Shown in pieces: positions 43,533-53,311 of a DNA stretch of 64,000 nucleotides. A model generated the notes under the pieces. It saw nothing but the letters and a program-made list of their open reading frames with translations, did not search any database and had not been told where the DNA came from. The DNA is taken from positions 3,534,001-3,598,000 of the forward strand of contig NZ_LT670819.1 in NCBI RefSeq assembly GCF_900129855.1, given 5' to 3'. Made by a program: the position numbers and the translations under genes. The DNA is from Streptomyces sp. 3214.6 (GTDB taxonomy: Bacteria; Actinomycetota; Actinomycetes; Streptomycetales; Streptomycetaceae). Every line of letters begins with the position of its first letter. Positions within the stretch are counted from its first letter, which is position 1.

Positions 43533-44431
43533 GCCTGCCTCCGCGGCGAGAGGCACTCAGCGAACGCACACGGGGCCTGTCGGTGAGCGGCATGCGGGAT
43601 GATTCGGGTCATACCTTCTATGGAGAAAAAGACGGCCGATCCTGCCAAACGATCACTCGCCGTTGCGCGCACCCGGGGCCGCGCCACCGACCACAGCAGA
43701 TCGAACAAGATTCATCCATCGATATGCAGGCTGGCCCCGATTCCCATGGCAGATCGGGCCCTGAACTGGGAGGAAGGGGCGCCATGGGTGCTCCCTTCCA
43801 AACAGGACGCCGGATGGGACGCCCGTGATAGGAGCACAGGCAGGACGGGGCGCTGGCCAAACAGGTCGTTCACTACGGCGGTCTCCTCGAACCGGTCGAT
43901 CGAGAAATCCGGCGGCGCTGTCCGATCGGCCCTACGCTGATCGATCTGGATCGGTCAGCACCGCCACAACGCCCGTGCCACCGATCCACGGCATGCCGAT
44001 CGCAGCCTCCAGACCGACGGGCCGCACGCCCATCTGTGGGACCGCCGCAGGAATCCCGCTGACGCCGACGACAGGGCCGATCCGCACTCCCTGCGGGCAA
44101 CTACCGCACCGCCGGGCGACGGCCCGACACACGGGCCGACGTCACCGTTGCCGGGCGCAGTGACACGTCTGCCGACAGAGGGAAGTTGGGCCGCGACTAC
44201 GTCATTACCGCCCGGCCCGGCTCGGCCCGTCATCCACAGAGATCGGGAAGCTCCTCTGCACCGATATACAGTCGCCCCCGCCAGCTCACCACCGGCACCC
44301 GCCCCAACCTGCGAACACATCTGACTCGGGGCGTCGTTGGGGTGTCGCTTCCAAGCACGACCCCGCAAACGACACCAGAAACGACGCCAGAAACGACAGG
44401 GCAACCGCCACCCGGCACATCCACCGGCTCG
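43533..44431. other. Gene-poor, GATC-rich stretch behind the xis-int module
   Basis: About 900 bp with no gene I can support. GATC occurs unusually often between about 43635 and 44090 (a dozen or so copies, several as CGATCG or overlapping GATCGATC near 43940). A short tandem run of AAACGACRCCAG units lies at about 44367-44398. It may be a degraded remnant of the integrative element or a non-coding control region. No replication gene is recognisable. Confidence 0.45.
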
Positions 44432-44800
44432 CTACCCCCGCGACCTGCACACATCGTTGACCGCGGCCGCAGCCAACGCCGTAGCCACCCAGGGCAGCAA
44501 CGTGAACGCCGGGACGTGATCGGGCGTGACGGCCCGGAAATGCCGGTGATCCAGGTGACCACCTCTGCCGCCTTCACCGGTGTCAACAATCGGCTCCGGC
44601 TTCGCCGATCTCCTCCCGGACGATCTCCCTCGCCCGGGCCCCAGATCGGCCGGCGGGCCATCGAAGCCGCGCAGTATCCGGAACCGGCTCGGCGCGGGCT
44701 TCACCAGGCGCAGCGCATGCTGACGTACCTCTTCGGCCTGCTCCGGCTCAAGCCGGTCGATGCGCTCGTGCAGATCGCTGAAGTCGTACGCCGACGTCAT
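44432..44800 (-). pseudogene. VapBC toxin-antitoxin wreck: frameshifted antitoxin fused to a VapC (PIN) stub
   Basis: From ATG 44800 the frame gives MTSAYDFSDLHERIDRLEPE, QAEEVRQHALRLVK and RFRILRGFDGPPADLG, a VapB-like antitoxin. At about 44640 a one-base loss in a GGGGCCC context breaks the frame: the shifted frame would continue ARAREIVREEIGEAGADC and stop, the expected antitoxin end. The open frame instead reads into PIVDTG, the start of a PIN toxin, and then jumps to LDHRHFRAVTPDHVPAFTLL, the normal C-terminus of such toxins. About 100 residues of the toxin core are therefore deleted near 44563-44580. Neither protein can work. Confidence 0.7.
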
Positions 44801-44872
44801 GGCCCGGTCCCTTCCGGCACCGAACGCGGAGCACCTCCACGACAGCGCCGCCGCCCGAGCCACCGGCGACGA

Positions 44873-45328
44873 TCACCGGTCCCCCGCATCCCCGCACTCG
44901 GCCCACAGCACCTTCCCGCCCCGCCCGTCCGGGAACGCGTACGCACCCCAGTCGTCCGCATAGGCCCGCACGAGAAACAGCCCGCGCCCGCCCTCCGCAC
45001 ACGCATCCGCCCGCGGCCCACCCCGTTCGAACCCCGCAGGAATCGACGGGTCACCGTCCCACACCCCCACCCGAACCCGCCCCGGATCAGCCGCGCCGGG
45101 CCCCAGGCGCAGGGCGTACGGGCCACTGGTGTGCAGGTGCGCGTTGGTCAGCAGTTCCGAGCCCAACAGCTCGGCATCCGCAGCGAGTTCGGGCCTGCCG
45201 TGCGCTTCGAGGACCAGGCGGAGCAGGGCGCGGGCGATGCCGGGGGCACGGGGGTCGTGCGGGAGCTGGAGGGTGTACGTGCCCGGGAACCGGACTGGGC
45301 TGGCCGGAGCCGGAGATACGGTGGTCAT
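44873..45328 (-). CDS. HATPase (RsbW/SpoIIAB-like) regulatory ATP-binding protein
   Basis: 151 aa from ATG 45328 with a good AAGGAG site; longer frames upstream are non-coding leader. The GHKL ATPase signature is present: ELLTNAHLH (N box), GVWDGDP (G1-like) and GGRGLFLVRAYADDWG (G2). It belongs to the small anti-sigma-factor-kinase-like proteins that Streptomyces encodes beside XRE-DUF5753 and DUF397 genes. It is divergent from that XRE gene. The role is probably morphological or metabolic regulation; the partner is unknown. Confidence 0.88.
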   Translation of the reverse strand: MTTVSPAPASPVRFPGTYTLQLPHDPRAPGIARALLRLVLEAHGRPELAADAELLGSELLTNAHLHTSGPYALRLGPGAADPGRVRVGVWDGDPSIPAGFERGGPRADACAEGGRGLFLVRAYADDWGAYAFPDGRGGKVLWAECGDAGDR

Positions 45329-45462
45329 GGAAGTCTCCTTTCGAGTGGGCGAGTTGAGGTGTCGGCCGAGGGAATCACGTCGGCCTGTACCCAGTGACCA
45401 AGTCGCTCCGTCGAGCGGGATGCTTCTGGGCGAGGCGCCTGAATTGAAGGTAGCGGAGCCCC

Positions 45463-45516
45463 GATAAACTCTTATCCAGAACAGCGAAAAACCTTTATGT
45501 GCCACCCTTGTGGGTG
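45463..45516. promoter_or_regulatory. Inverted repeats in the divergent HATPase/XRE promoter region
   Basis: GATAAACTCTTATC (45463-45476, arms GATAA/TTATC) is an AT-rich inverted repeat that is rare in this GC-rich DNA. CACCCTTGTGGGTG (45503-45516) is a second one close to the XRE gene's AAGGAGG ribosome site (about 45529). They are plausible operators for the adjacent XRE regulator or promoter elements. Assignment is inferred from position. Confidence 0.45.
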
Positions 45517-45544
45517 ACCGCATCGCCAAGGAGGCGCCGAGTCA

Positions 45545-46390
45545 GTGCGGAGCAACCCGACAGGGCGTCAGCTACGCCTCGGTTCCGAGCTGCGCAAACT
45601 GCGTGAGCGCGCTGGTCTGACCTCGACCCAGGCCAGTCAACTGCTCGGCGTGAAGCAGAACCAGGTCAGCAACACCGAGTCGGGGCGCATGGGCGTCAGC
45701 CCCGACCGCGTACGAGCGCTCGCCTGTCACTACGACTGCACCGACCTCGCGCTCATCGAGGCACTGGCGGACATGGCCGGTGAACGCGTACGCGGCTGGT
45801 GGGAGGAGTACCGCGCCATCCTGCCCGCCGGGCTGCTCGACCTCGCCGAGGTCGAACACCACGCCCAGCGCATGTGCACGGCCATCACCGTGCACATCCC
45901 CGGACTGCTCCAGACCGCCGAGCACGCGCGCGAGATCTTCCGCCAGGACGTTCCCGCCATCGCTCCACCGGAGATCGAGCACCGCGTCTCGTTCCGCATC
46001 AAACGGCAGGCAGTCCTCTTCCGGGACGAACCGACCCCGTACCACGCGATCATTCACGAGGCCGCGCTACGCATGCAGTTGGGCGGACCCGCCATTGCCA
46101 AGGGTCAACTTCACCATCTGCTCGACATGAGCGAACGAGCCGGAGTCGTCATCCAGGTCCTCCCCTTCAGCGCGGGCTCCTTCGCCGGATCCGGGCAGTC
46201 GATCTTCTACTCCCACGGCCCTGTACCGAGCCTCGACACCGTGCACCTGGACCAGTCACACGGCCCGGTCTTCCTGGACGCGGAAGCCCAACTGGCCAAG
46301 TACCGCGTGCTGATCGAGCGCATGGAAGCCATCGCCCTGCCCGTGCCCGCCTCACGGGACGTCATCCACACCATCGCCGAGAGCCTGTGA
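45545..46390 (+). CDS. XRE-family regulator with DUF5753 domain (WhiJ-like)
   Basis: 281 aa from GTG 45545, 9 nt after AAGGAGG. An N-terminal HTH_31/XRE domain (LRKLRERAGLTSTQASQLLG, KQNQVSNTESG) is followed by DUF5753 at about 95-275 (YRAILPAGLLDLAEVEHHAQ, IPGLLQTAEHAREIFRQDVP, HHLLDMSERAGVVIQVLPFS). This is the WhiJ-type paralogue family abundant in Streptomyces. It probably binds the divergent promoter and is modulated by the DUF397 proteins encoded next. Confidence 0.93.
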   Translation: MRSNPTGRQLRLGSELRKLRERAGLTSTQASQLLGVKQNQVSNTESGRMGVSPDRVRALACHYDCTDLALIEALADMAGERVRGWWEEYRAILPAGLLDLAEVEHHAQRMCTAITVHIPGLLQTAEHAREIFRQDVPAIAPPEIEHRVSFRIKRQAVLFRDEPTPYHAIIHEAALRMQLGGPAIAKGQLHHLLDMSERAGVVIQVLPFSAGSFAGSGQSIFYSHGPVPSLDTVHLDQSHGPVFLDAEAQLAKYRVLIERMEAIALPVPASRDVIHTIAESL

Positions 46391-46400
46391 AGGAACCCGA

Positions 46401-46592
46401 ATGCCCACGCCCACCTGGCAGAAGTCGTCCTACTGCGCACAAGGCGACTCCTGCGTCCACGTCGCCGCCGACGCCGACCGCATCCTCCTGACCGAGTCCG
46501 CCGACCCCAGCGCATCCATACTCACCGCCACCCCCGCCGCCTTCTCCGCACTCCTGACCCTCATGAAGCAGAACACCACCCGCCATGACTGA
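46401..46592 (+). CDS. DUF397 small protein
   Basis: 63 aa: TWQKSSYCAQGDSCVHVAAD then LLTESADPSASILTATPAAF. The W-x-K-S-S-x-C/S-x-x-x-x-x-C-V-x-V pattern is the DUF397 hallmark. It follows the XRE-DUF5753 gene by 10 bp and overlaps the next DUF397 gene by 8 bp. In related systems such proteins act with the XRE partner, possibly as an antagonist. Confidence 0.93.
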   Translation: MPTPTWQKSSYCAQGDSCVHVAADADRILLTESADPSASILTATPAAFSALLTLMKQNTTRHD

Positions 46593-46797
46593 CGACCTCA
46601 CCTGGCATCGCGCCGCCCCCGACGACGCCACCGGCCCCGGCCCCTGGATCGAAATCGCCTTCGGCGACGGCGACTTGGTGTACCTGCGCGAGACATCCGC
46701 GCCCGACACCGTCGTCACCACGACCCGCACCAAGTGGGACGCCTTCTCACTCGGCGTCCGAGCCGGAGAGTTCGACCACTTCGTAGACGGTACGTAG
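46585..46797 (+). CDS. Second DUF397 small protein
   Basis: 70 aa: DLTWHRAAPDDATGPGPWIE, IAFGDGDLVYLRE and WDAFSLGVRAGEFDHFV. It is a divergent DUF397-like protein whose final W-x-A-F-x-x-G-V-x-x-G-E-F-D-x-F is typical. It overlaps the preceding gene by 8 bp and ends the little regulatory operon. In the following gap, CCAGCCRACATCCAGCCA is present twice (46826-46843 and 46892-46909). Confidence 0.88.
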   Translation: MTDDLTWHRAAPDDATGPGPWIEIAFGDGDLVYLRETSAPDTVVTTTRTKWDAFSLGVRAGEFDHFVDGT

Positions 46798-46999
46798 AAC
46801 ACCCTGACTCGTCGTTCAACGCCACCCAGCCGACATCCAGCCAGCGTGCGGAGAACCACAGATGACGACAGATGACGAGCCGTCAGTCCATCCAGCCAAC
46901 ATCCAGCCACGGCTACGCGAACGGGGCCGCCCCGACACCGGGACGACCCCACCTGACCTGGCTGTTTGCTAAAACGCCGGATCCACGCTAACGCGCGGC

Positions 47000-48088
<1,089 letters not shown>

Positions 48089-48290
48089 GTTGCGACTTCC
48101 CGTAGTCAGAAGGGCCAGTGGGCCGGTTCCCGTAGTGAGCGGGCCGGGGGGCGGGCCAGGGGCCGGCCGATGCCCCAGTTTACGGCGTGCGCGAGGCCGC
48201 CCCCACGGGCTTGTCGAACGCGTGGCCAAGCTCCGCCCCACGGCGTGTCCGACACCTGATTTAGCACATAAACCGACCTAGGTTGGTCCA

Positions 48291-48890
48291 GTGGAGCAAC
48301 ACAGGACACGCCCCCCGAACCGAGCCGTGCGACACGAACCGCCGCCGCCCCTTCCACCCCAGGCGGGCCGGGAAGGAAGCCGCAGAGCCCCACGCCCCGC
48401 GGACCCCACACGCACCGCCCGAGCCGCACAGACCAACCGGACCAATCGGACCGACCCGACCGGCCTGGCCGGCTGCGGGGAGCGGGGCTCGGGGCGGCGG
48501 ATGCCGAATCCACGGCTCACCGGGCTGGGCGCGGGGCTGTTCGGCGGGGCGTCGATGTTGGTGGTGGGGTTCCTGGACCAGCTGCTGTTGGGGGCCTCGC
48601 TGACGGTGTACGGCGTGCTGTTCCTGCCCGTGTGTCTGCTGACCGCCCTCTGGGTGCGCGCGGCCGACCTGCTGTCCGCGCCCGTGATCGCGCCCATCGC
48701 CTTCGCCCTGGGACTTCTGCCCGTGGCCGGGGGCGGAAACGGGACCGAGGAGCGGCTGACAGGGCTGGTGACAGCCCTCGCCACCCAGGTCGGCTGGCTG
48801 TACGGCGGGACCCTCCTGGCCGCCCTGACCATCCTGACCCGCGGACTGCGCCGAGCGGCGGCCCGCCGCCACCCCGCGAACCGCCGCTAG
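48291..48890 (+). CDS. DUF6542 membrane protein
   Basis: 199 aa from GTG 48291. The first 70 residues are a Pro/Arg-rich cytoplasmic tail. From NPRLTGLGAGLFGGASMLVV onward there are about four transmembrane helices (LLLGASLTVYGVLFLPVCLL, LLSAPVIAPIAFALGLLPV, VGWLYGGTLLAALTIL), matching DUF6542. It is divergent from ychF. A near-palindrome ACCGACCTAGGTTGGT (48272-48287) ends three bases before the start and may be an operator or promoter element. Function unknown; conserved in Streptomyces. Confidence 0.85.
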   Translation: MEQHRTRPPNRAVRHEPPPPLPPQAGREGSRRAPRPADPTRTARAAQTNRTNRTDPTGLAGCGERGSGRRMPNPRLTGLGAGLFGGASMLVVGFLDQLLLGASLTVYGVLFLPVCLLTALWVRAADLLSAPVIAPIAFALGLLPVAGGGNGTEERLTGLVTALATQVGWLYGGTLLAALTILTRGLRRAAARRHPANRR

Positions 48891-48928
48891 CCGACCGATC
48901 GCAGGGCCTCCGGCCCGGTCGCGAGGCG

Positions 48929-48986
48929 TCCGGGGCTCGGCCGCGGGGGGCCGGGGCTCAGCCGCCGGGGGTTCCGGGGCTCGGCC
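48929..48986. repeat. Three short direct repeats between DUF6542 and ppgK
   Basis: TCCGGGGCTCGGCC occurs at 48929-48942 and 48973-48986, with a variant GCCGGGGCTCAGCC at 48950-48963, giving a 21-23 bp period. Such G/C-rich motifs are frequent in Streptomyces intergenic DNA. It may act as a weak terminator between the convergent genes. Confidence 0.5.
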
Positions 48987-49006
48987 CCAGGGCCTCCGGG
49001 GCGAAG

Positions 49007-49753
49007 TCAGTTGCCCTTCGCCGCCCGCATCGCCGCTCCGACGATTCCCGCGTTGTTCTGCAGCTGCGCCGGGACGATCTCCGCCTCGATGCCCTCGATG
49101 AGGTGCAGGAACTTCTCCGACTTGCGGCTGACGCCGCCGCCGATGATGAACAGCTCGGGCGAGAAGAGCATCTCGACGTGGGCGAGGTACTTCGTGACGC
49201 GGCGGGCCCAGTGCTCCCAGGTCAGCTCGCCGTCCTCCTTGGCCTTGCTGGAGGCGCGCTTCTCGGCGTCGTGCCCGTGCAGCTCCAGGTGGCCGAGCTC
49301 GGTGTTGGGGACGAGGACGCCGTCGGCGAAGAGGGCACTGCCGATGCCCGTGCCGAACGTCAGCAGGATCACCGTGCCGCTGCGGTCACGGCCCGCGCCG
49401 AACGCCATTTCGGCGACCCCCGCCGCGTCCGCGTCGTTGACCACCGTCACCGGCAGCCCGCCCAGCCGCTCGCTGAACAACGCGCGCGCGTCCGTGTCGA
49501 TCCAGCTCTTGTCGACGTTGGCCGCCGTACGGATCGTGGAGCCGCCGGTGACCACCCCGGGGAACGTCAGACCCACGGGGCCGGTCCAGCCGAAGTGCTC
49601 CACGACCTCCTTGACCCCGTCGGCCACGCCGTCGGGCGTCGCCGGATGCGGGGTGAGCACTTTCAGGCGCTCCTGAGCCAGGTCGCCCATGTCCAGGTCC
49701 ACAGGGGCGCCCTTGATCCCGGATCCGCCGATGTCCACGCCGAAGATCTGCAT
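49007..49753 (-). CDS. ppgK: Polyphosphate glucokinase
   Basis: 248 aa, a ROK-family sugar kinase. It has the phosphate loop [17 protein letters not shown] at the N-terminus, [31 protein letters not shown] and the polyP-glucokinase hallmark [18 protein letters not shown] with a C-terminal [10 protein letters not shown]. It phosphorylates glucose using polyphosphate (and ATP), feeding glycolysis. The order next to ispH and ychF is conserved in Streptomyces. Confidence 0.95.
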   Translation of the reverse strand: MQIFGVDIGGSGIKGAPVDLDMGDLAQERLKVLTPHPATPDGVADGVKEVVEHFGWTGPVGLTFPGVVTGGSTIRTAANVDKSWIDTDARALFSERLGGLPVTVVNDADAAGVAEMAFGAGRDRSGTVILLTFGTGIGSALFADGVLVPNTELGHLELHGHDAEKRASSKAKEDGELTWEHWARRVTKYLAHVEMLFSPELFIIGGGVSRKSEKFLHLIEGIEAEIVPAQLQNNAGIVGAAMRAAKGN

Positions 49754-49782
49754 GGCCCTACGTTACGACGATCGACTGACAG

Positions 49783-50811
49783 TCACTCGGCCACGGGTCC
49801 CGGGGAGCCCTCGGCACCGCTGCCGCCGCGCTCCGCGACCAGCGCCGCCGCCTCCTCACGCAGGTCCCTGCGGAGCTCCTTGGGCAGCGAGAACGTGATG
49901 TGCTCCTCGGCCGCCTTGACCAGCTCGACGTCGCCGTACCCCCGCTCGGTGAGCCAGGCCAGGACCTCCTCGACGAGGACCTCGGGGACGGAGGCGCCGG
50001 AGGTGACGCCCACCGTCGTCACACCCTCCAGCCAGGCCTCGTCGATCTCGCTCGCGAAGTCCACGAGGTAGGCGGCGCGGGAGCCGGCGAGCTTGGCGAC
50101 CTCGACGAGCCGCTTGGAGTTGGAGGAGTTGCGCGAGCCGACCACGATGACCAGCTCGGCCTCCGCGCCCATCTGCTTCACCGCGAGCTGACGATTCTGC
50201 GTGGCGTAGCAGATGTCGTCGCTGGGCGGCGAGACGAGCTGCGGGAACTTCTCCTTCAGGGCGTCGACGGTCTCCATGGTCTCGTCGACGGAGAGGGTGG
50301 TCTGGGAGAGCCACACGATCTTCGACGGGTCGCGGACCTCTACCTTGGCGACGTCCTCGGGGCCGTCGACGAGCTGGATGTGGTCGGGGGCCTCGCCGGA
50401 GGTGCCGATGACCTCCTCGTGGCCCTCGTGCCCGATCAGGAGGATGTCGTAGTCCTCACTGGCGAAGCGGACGGCTTCCTTGTGGACCTTGGTGACGAGC
50501 GGGCAGGTCGCGTCGATGGTGGCGAGGCGCCCGCGCGCTGCCTCTTCGTGGACGACGGGGGCGACGCCGTGCGCGGAAAACATGACGATGTTGCCCGGCG
50601 GGACCTCCTCGGTCCGCTCGACGAAGATGGCGCCCTTGTTCTCCAGGGTCTGCACGACGTACTTGTTGTGGACGATCTCGTGGCGGACGTAGACCGGGGC
50701 CCCGTACTGCTCCAGGGCCTTCTCGACGGCGATCACGGCACGGTCGACGCCCGCGCAGTAGCCCCGGGGAGCGGCGAGCAGGACACGGCGGCGGCCAGGC
50801 GAAGCAGTCAT
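49783..50811 (-). CDS. ispH: 4-hydroxy-3-methylbut-2-enyl diphosphate reductase
   Basis: 342 aa from ATG 50811; an ATG at 50820 is also possible. The three iron-sulfur cluster cysteines are present: C19 in [11 protein letters not shown]103 in DATCPLVTK and C201 in [27 protein letters not shown] and [14 protein letters not shown] complete the LytB/IspH signature. It catalyses the last step of the MEP isoprenoid pathway, giving IPP and DMAPP. It is divergent from xseA. Confidence 0.97.
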   Translation of the reverse strand: MTASPGRRRVLLAAPRGYCAGVDRAVIAVEKALEQYGAPVYVRHEIVHNKYVVQTLENKGAIFVERTEEVPPGNIVMFSAHGVAPVVHEEAARGRLATIDATCPLVTKVHKEAVRFASEDYDILLIGHEGHEEVIGTSGEAPDHIQLVDGPEDVAKVEVRDPSKIVWLSQTTLSVDETMETVDALKEKFPQLVSPPSDDICYATQNRQLAVKQMGAEAELVIVVGSRNSSNSKRLVEVAKLAGSRAAYLVDFASEIDEAWLEGVTTVGVTSGASVPEVLVEEVLAWLTERGYGDVELVKAAEEHITFSLPKELRRDLREEAAALVAERGGSGAEGSPGPVAE

Positions 50812-50911
50812 GCGTCCCATCGTAAGGCCGCCCCCGGGGGGCCGAAGATCCCCGAGGGGTGAAGGGTTGGCGTCCACTGCGTTGTCAGTCGTGGCCGTTA
50901 CTCTCGGGCGC

Positions 50912-52126
50912 ATGGCTGTGAACACGTCCGCGGACGCCCCGCTGCCCGTCGGCGAGGTGTCGCGGCTCATCGGGAGCTGGATCGAGCGGCTCGGCGCGGT
51001 GTGGGTCGAGGGGCAGATCACCCAGCTGTCACGGCGCCCGGGTGCCGGCGTCGTGTTTTTGACGCTGCGGGATCCGGCGCACGACATCTCCGTGAGCGTG
51101 ACCTGCTACCGGCAGGTCTTCGACGCGGTCGCGGGCGTCGTCGGCGAGGGCGCCCGGGTCGTCGTCCACGCGAAGCCTGAGTGGTACGCGCCGCGGGGGC
51201 AGTTGTCGCTGCGGGCCGTGGAGATACGGCCGGTGGGGGTCGGGGAGCTGCTGGCGCGGCTGGAGCAGTTGAAGAAGTCGCTGGCCGCGGAGGGCCTCTT
51301 CGCCCCGGCGCGGAAGAAGCCGCTGCCCTTCCTGCCGCAGCTCGTCGGGCTGGTGTGCGGGCGGGCCTCCGCCGCCGAGCGGGACGTCCTGGAGAACGCC
51401 CGGCACCGCTGGCCCGCCGTCCGCTTCGAGGTGCGCAACGTCGCCGTCCAGGGTGTGCACGCGGTGACACAGGTCGTCCAGGCCGTCAAGGAGCTCGACG
51501 CGCTCGACGACGTGGACGTGATCATCGTGGCGCGCGGGGGCGGCAGCGTCGAGGACCTGCTGCCCTTCTCGGACGAGCAGCTGGTGCGGGCGGTCGCGGC
51601 CTGCCGCACGCCGGTCGTCTCGGCGATCGGGCACGAGCCGGACAACCCGCTCCTCGACCATGTGGCCGACCTGCGCGCCTCGACGCCGACCGACGCCGCG
51701 AAGAAGGTCGTACCGGACGTCGGTGAGGAGCTGGAGCGGGTGCGGATGCTGCGCGGGCGGGCGCGGCGGTGCGCGGAGGCGTTGGTGGAGCGGGAGGAGC
51801 GCGGGTTGGCGCAGACGCTCGCGCGGCCCGTCATACAGGATCCGCACCGGATGGTCGACGAGCGGGCCGACCAGGTCGCCTCGCTCGTGGACCGCACCCG
51901 GCGCACGCTCGGCCACCTCCTGGACCGTGCCGACTCCGAGCTGACGCACACCCACGCGCGCGTGGTGGCCCTGTCGCCGGCCGCGACGCTGCGGCGGGGG
52001 TACGCGGTGCTGCAGAAGGCGGACGGGCACGTGGTCCGGGATCCGGGCGAGGTGGCGGCGGCCGAGGTGCTCCGCGCGCGGGTCGCCGAGGGCGAGTTCA
52101 CCGTGAGCCGGGTCGACGGCCAGTAA
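50912..52126 (+). CDS. xseA: Exodeoxyribonuclease VII large subunit
   Basis: 404 aa from ATG 50912. An N-terminal OB fold ([40 protein letters not shown]) is followed by the catalytic domain with [38 protein letters not shown] and [20 protein letters not shown], then a long helical region. With XseB it degrades single-stranded DNA in both directions. The actinobacterial variant [10 protein letters not shown] replaces the GHExDxxLxD of enterics. It is followed by xseB after 78 bp. Confidence 0.96.
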   Translation: MAVNTSADAPLPVGEVSRLIGSWIERLGAVWVEGQITQLSRRPGAGVVFLTLRDPAHDISVSVTCYRQVFDAVAGVVGEGARVVVHAKPEWYAPRGQLSLRAVEIRPVGVGELLARLEQLKKSLAAEGLFAPARKKPLPFLPQLVGLVCGRASAAERDVLENARHRWPAVRFEVRNVAVQGVHAVTQVVQAVKELDALDDVDVIIVARGGGSVEDLLPFSDEQLVRAVAACRTPVVSAIGHEPDNPLLDHVADLRASTPTDAAKKVVPDVGEELERVRMLRGRARRCAEALVEREERGLAQTLARPVIQDPHRMVDERADQVASLVDRTRRTLGHLLDRADSELTHTHARVVALSPAATLRRGYAVLQKADGHVVRDPGEVAAAEVLRARVAEGEFTVSRVDGQ

Positions 52127-52204
52127 CCGAGGGCCAGTAACCGACGGCCGGACAGCGGCAGCCGGGGAAACGACGACTGGGAAGCGACGACTGGGAATGG
52201 GTGC

Positions 52205-52429
52205 ATGACGAGCAGGACGGACGAGGCGCTCGGGTACGAGCAGGCCCGCGACGAGCTGATCGATGTCGTACGGCGTCTGGAGGCGGGGGGTACGACGCTG
52301 GAGGAGTCCCTCGCCCTCTGGGAGCGCGGCGAGGAGCTGGCCAAGGTGTGCCGACGCTGGCTGGAGGGTGCGCGGGCGCGGCTCGACGCGGCGCTGGCCG
52401 AGGAGGAGGAGTCCCCGGACGAGAAGTGA
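52205..52429 (+). CDS. xseB: Exodeoxyribonuclease VII small subunit
   Basis: 74 aa with the typical helical sequence [40 protein letters not shown] and a Glu-rich end. Multiple XseB chains wrap the XseA helical region. It starts at ATG 52205 behind a weak GGGAATGG-type site and is co-transcribed with xseA. Confidence 0.95.
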   Translation: MTSRTDEALGYEQARDELIDVVRRLEAGGTTLEESLALWERGEELAKVCRRWLEGARARLDAALAEEEESPDEK

Positions 52430-52578
52430 CCCGGCCCCGACCGGGCCGACCGACCGGCTGACCGGCTGACGTACGGGCCGGCCAACCTACGGGGCGGTGG
52501 ATGTGAAGCGGATCACCTCACCCCACCATTTGTTGAAACTTGAACATACCTGCCGTACCGTCGGAGACGTCAGCCGAT

Positions 52579-52615
52579 CCGGACCACGGTCCGGTACTGG
52601 ATCCGGTCCGGATCC
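52579..52615. promoter_or_regulatory. Two adjacent palindromes upstream of the nitroreductase gene
   Basis: CCGGACCACGGTCCGG (52579-52594) is a 7+2+7 inverted repeat, and GGATCCGGTCCGGATCC (52599-52615) is a perfect 8+1+8 palindrome. They lie 26-63 bp before the start at 52642, downstream of an AT-richer patch (TTGTTGAAACTTGAACATAC, about 52530-52549) that may hold the promoter. They may be operators or leader hairpins; the cognate regulator is unknown. Confidence 0.45.
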
Positions 52616-52641
52616 GGACGCCTCCCCAAGGAAGTTCACGC

Positions 52642-53232
52642 ATGTCTCTCGTTCTTGACGCCGCCGCCCAGGACCTGCTGTTCCGCGAGGCCCGCACCGC
52701 GAACACCTTCACCGACGAGCCGGTGACCGACGAGCAGGTCCAGGCGATCTACGACCTCGTCAAGTACGGCCCGACGGCGTTCAACCAGAGCCCGCTGCGC
52801 ATCACCCTGGTCCGCTCCGCCGAGGCCCGCGAGCGCCTGGTGAAGCACATGGCCGAGGGCAACCAGCCCAAGACCGCCACCGCCCCGCTGGTCGCGATCC
52901 TCTCCGCGGACAACGAGTTCCACGAGGAGCTGCCGGCCCTGCTCCCGCACTTCCCGCAGGCCAAGGACCTCTTCTTCAGCGAGCGCCCGGCCCGTGAGGG
53001 CGCCGCCTCGCTGAACGCCGCGCTGCAGGTCGCCTACTTCATCATCGGCGTCCGCGCCGCCGGTCTCGCCGCCGGCCCGATGACCGGCGTGGACTTCGCG
53101 GGCGTCCAGAAGGAGTTCCTGGACGACGACCACACCCCGCTGGTCGTCGTCAACATCGGCAAGCCGGGCGAGGACGCCTGGTTCCCGCGCTCCCCGCGCC
53201 TGGCGTACGACGAGGTCGTCACCACCGTCTGA
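52642..53232 (+). CDS. Malonic semialdehyde reductase / nitroreductase-family protein (RutE/HadB-like)
   Basis: 196 aa from ATG 52642 behind AAGGAAG. It is a nitroreductase-fold FMN enzyme: LFREARTANTFTDEPVTDEQ, YGPTAFNQSPLRITLVRS, AASLNAALQVAYFIIGVRAA and GKPGEDAWFPRSPRL. The pattern is close to the RutE/YdfG-type malonic semialdehyde reductases (NADPH, 3-hydroxypropionate formation). True substrate in this organism is uncertain, because no other rut genes are nearby. Confidence 0.85.
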   Translation: MSLVLDAAAQDLLFREARTANTFTDEPVTDEQVQAIYDLVKYGPTAFNQSPLRITLVRSAEARERLVKHMAEGNQPKTATAPLVAILSADNEFHEELPALLPHFPQAKDLFFSERPAREGAASLNAALQVAYFIIGVRAAGLAAGPMTGVDFAGVQKEFLDDDHTPLVVVNIGKPGEDAWFPRSPRLAYDEVVTTV

Positions 53233-53260
53233 GACCAGTGACACAAGGTCCAGCGACATA

Positions 53261-53296
53261 CGAAGAGGCCCCCGGCGCGCGCCGGGGGCCTCTTCG
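53261..53296. terminator. Perfect 36-bp palindromic terminator
   Basis: An uninterrupted 18+18 bp inverted repeat lies between the convergent nitroreductase gene (stop 53232) and DUF4245 gene (stop 53312). It is symmetrical and can work in both directions. Confidence 0.9.
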
Positions 53297-53311
53297 TGCG
53301 TCAGGGGCCGC

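Noticed and set aside
44186-45397. 403-aa plus-strand frame rich in Pro/Arg/Thr
   Set aside because: Runs opposite the vapBC relic and the HATPase gene; no domain and a compositional shadow.
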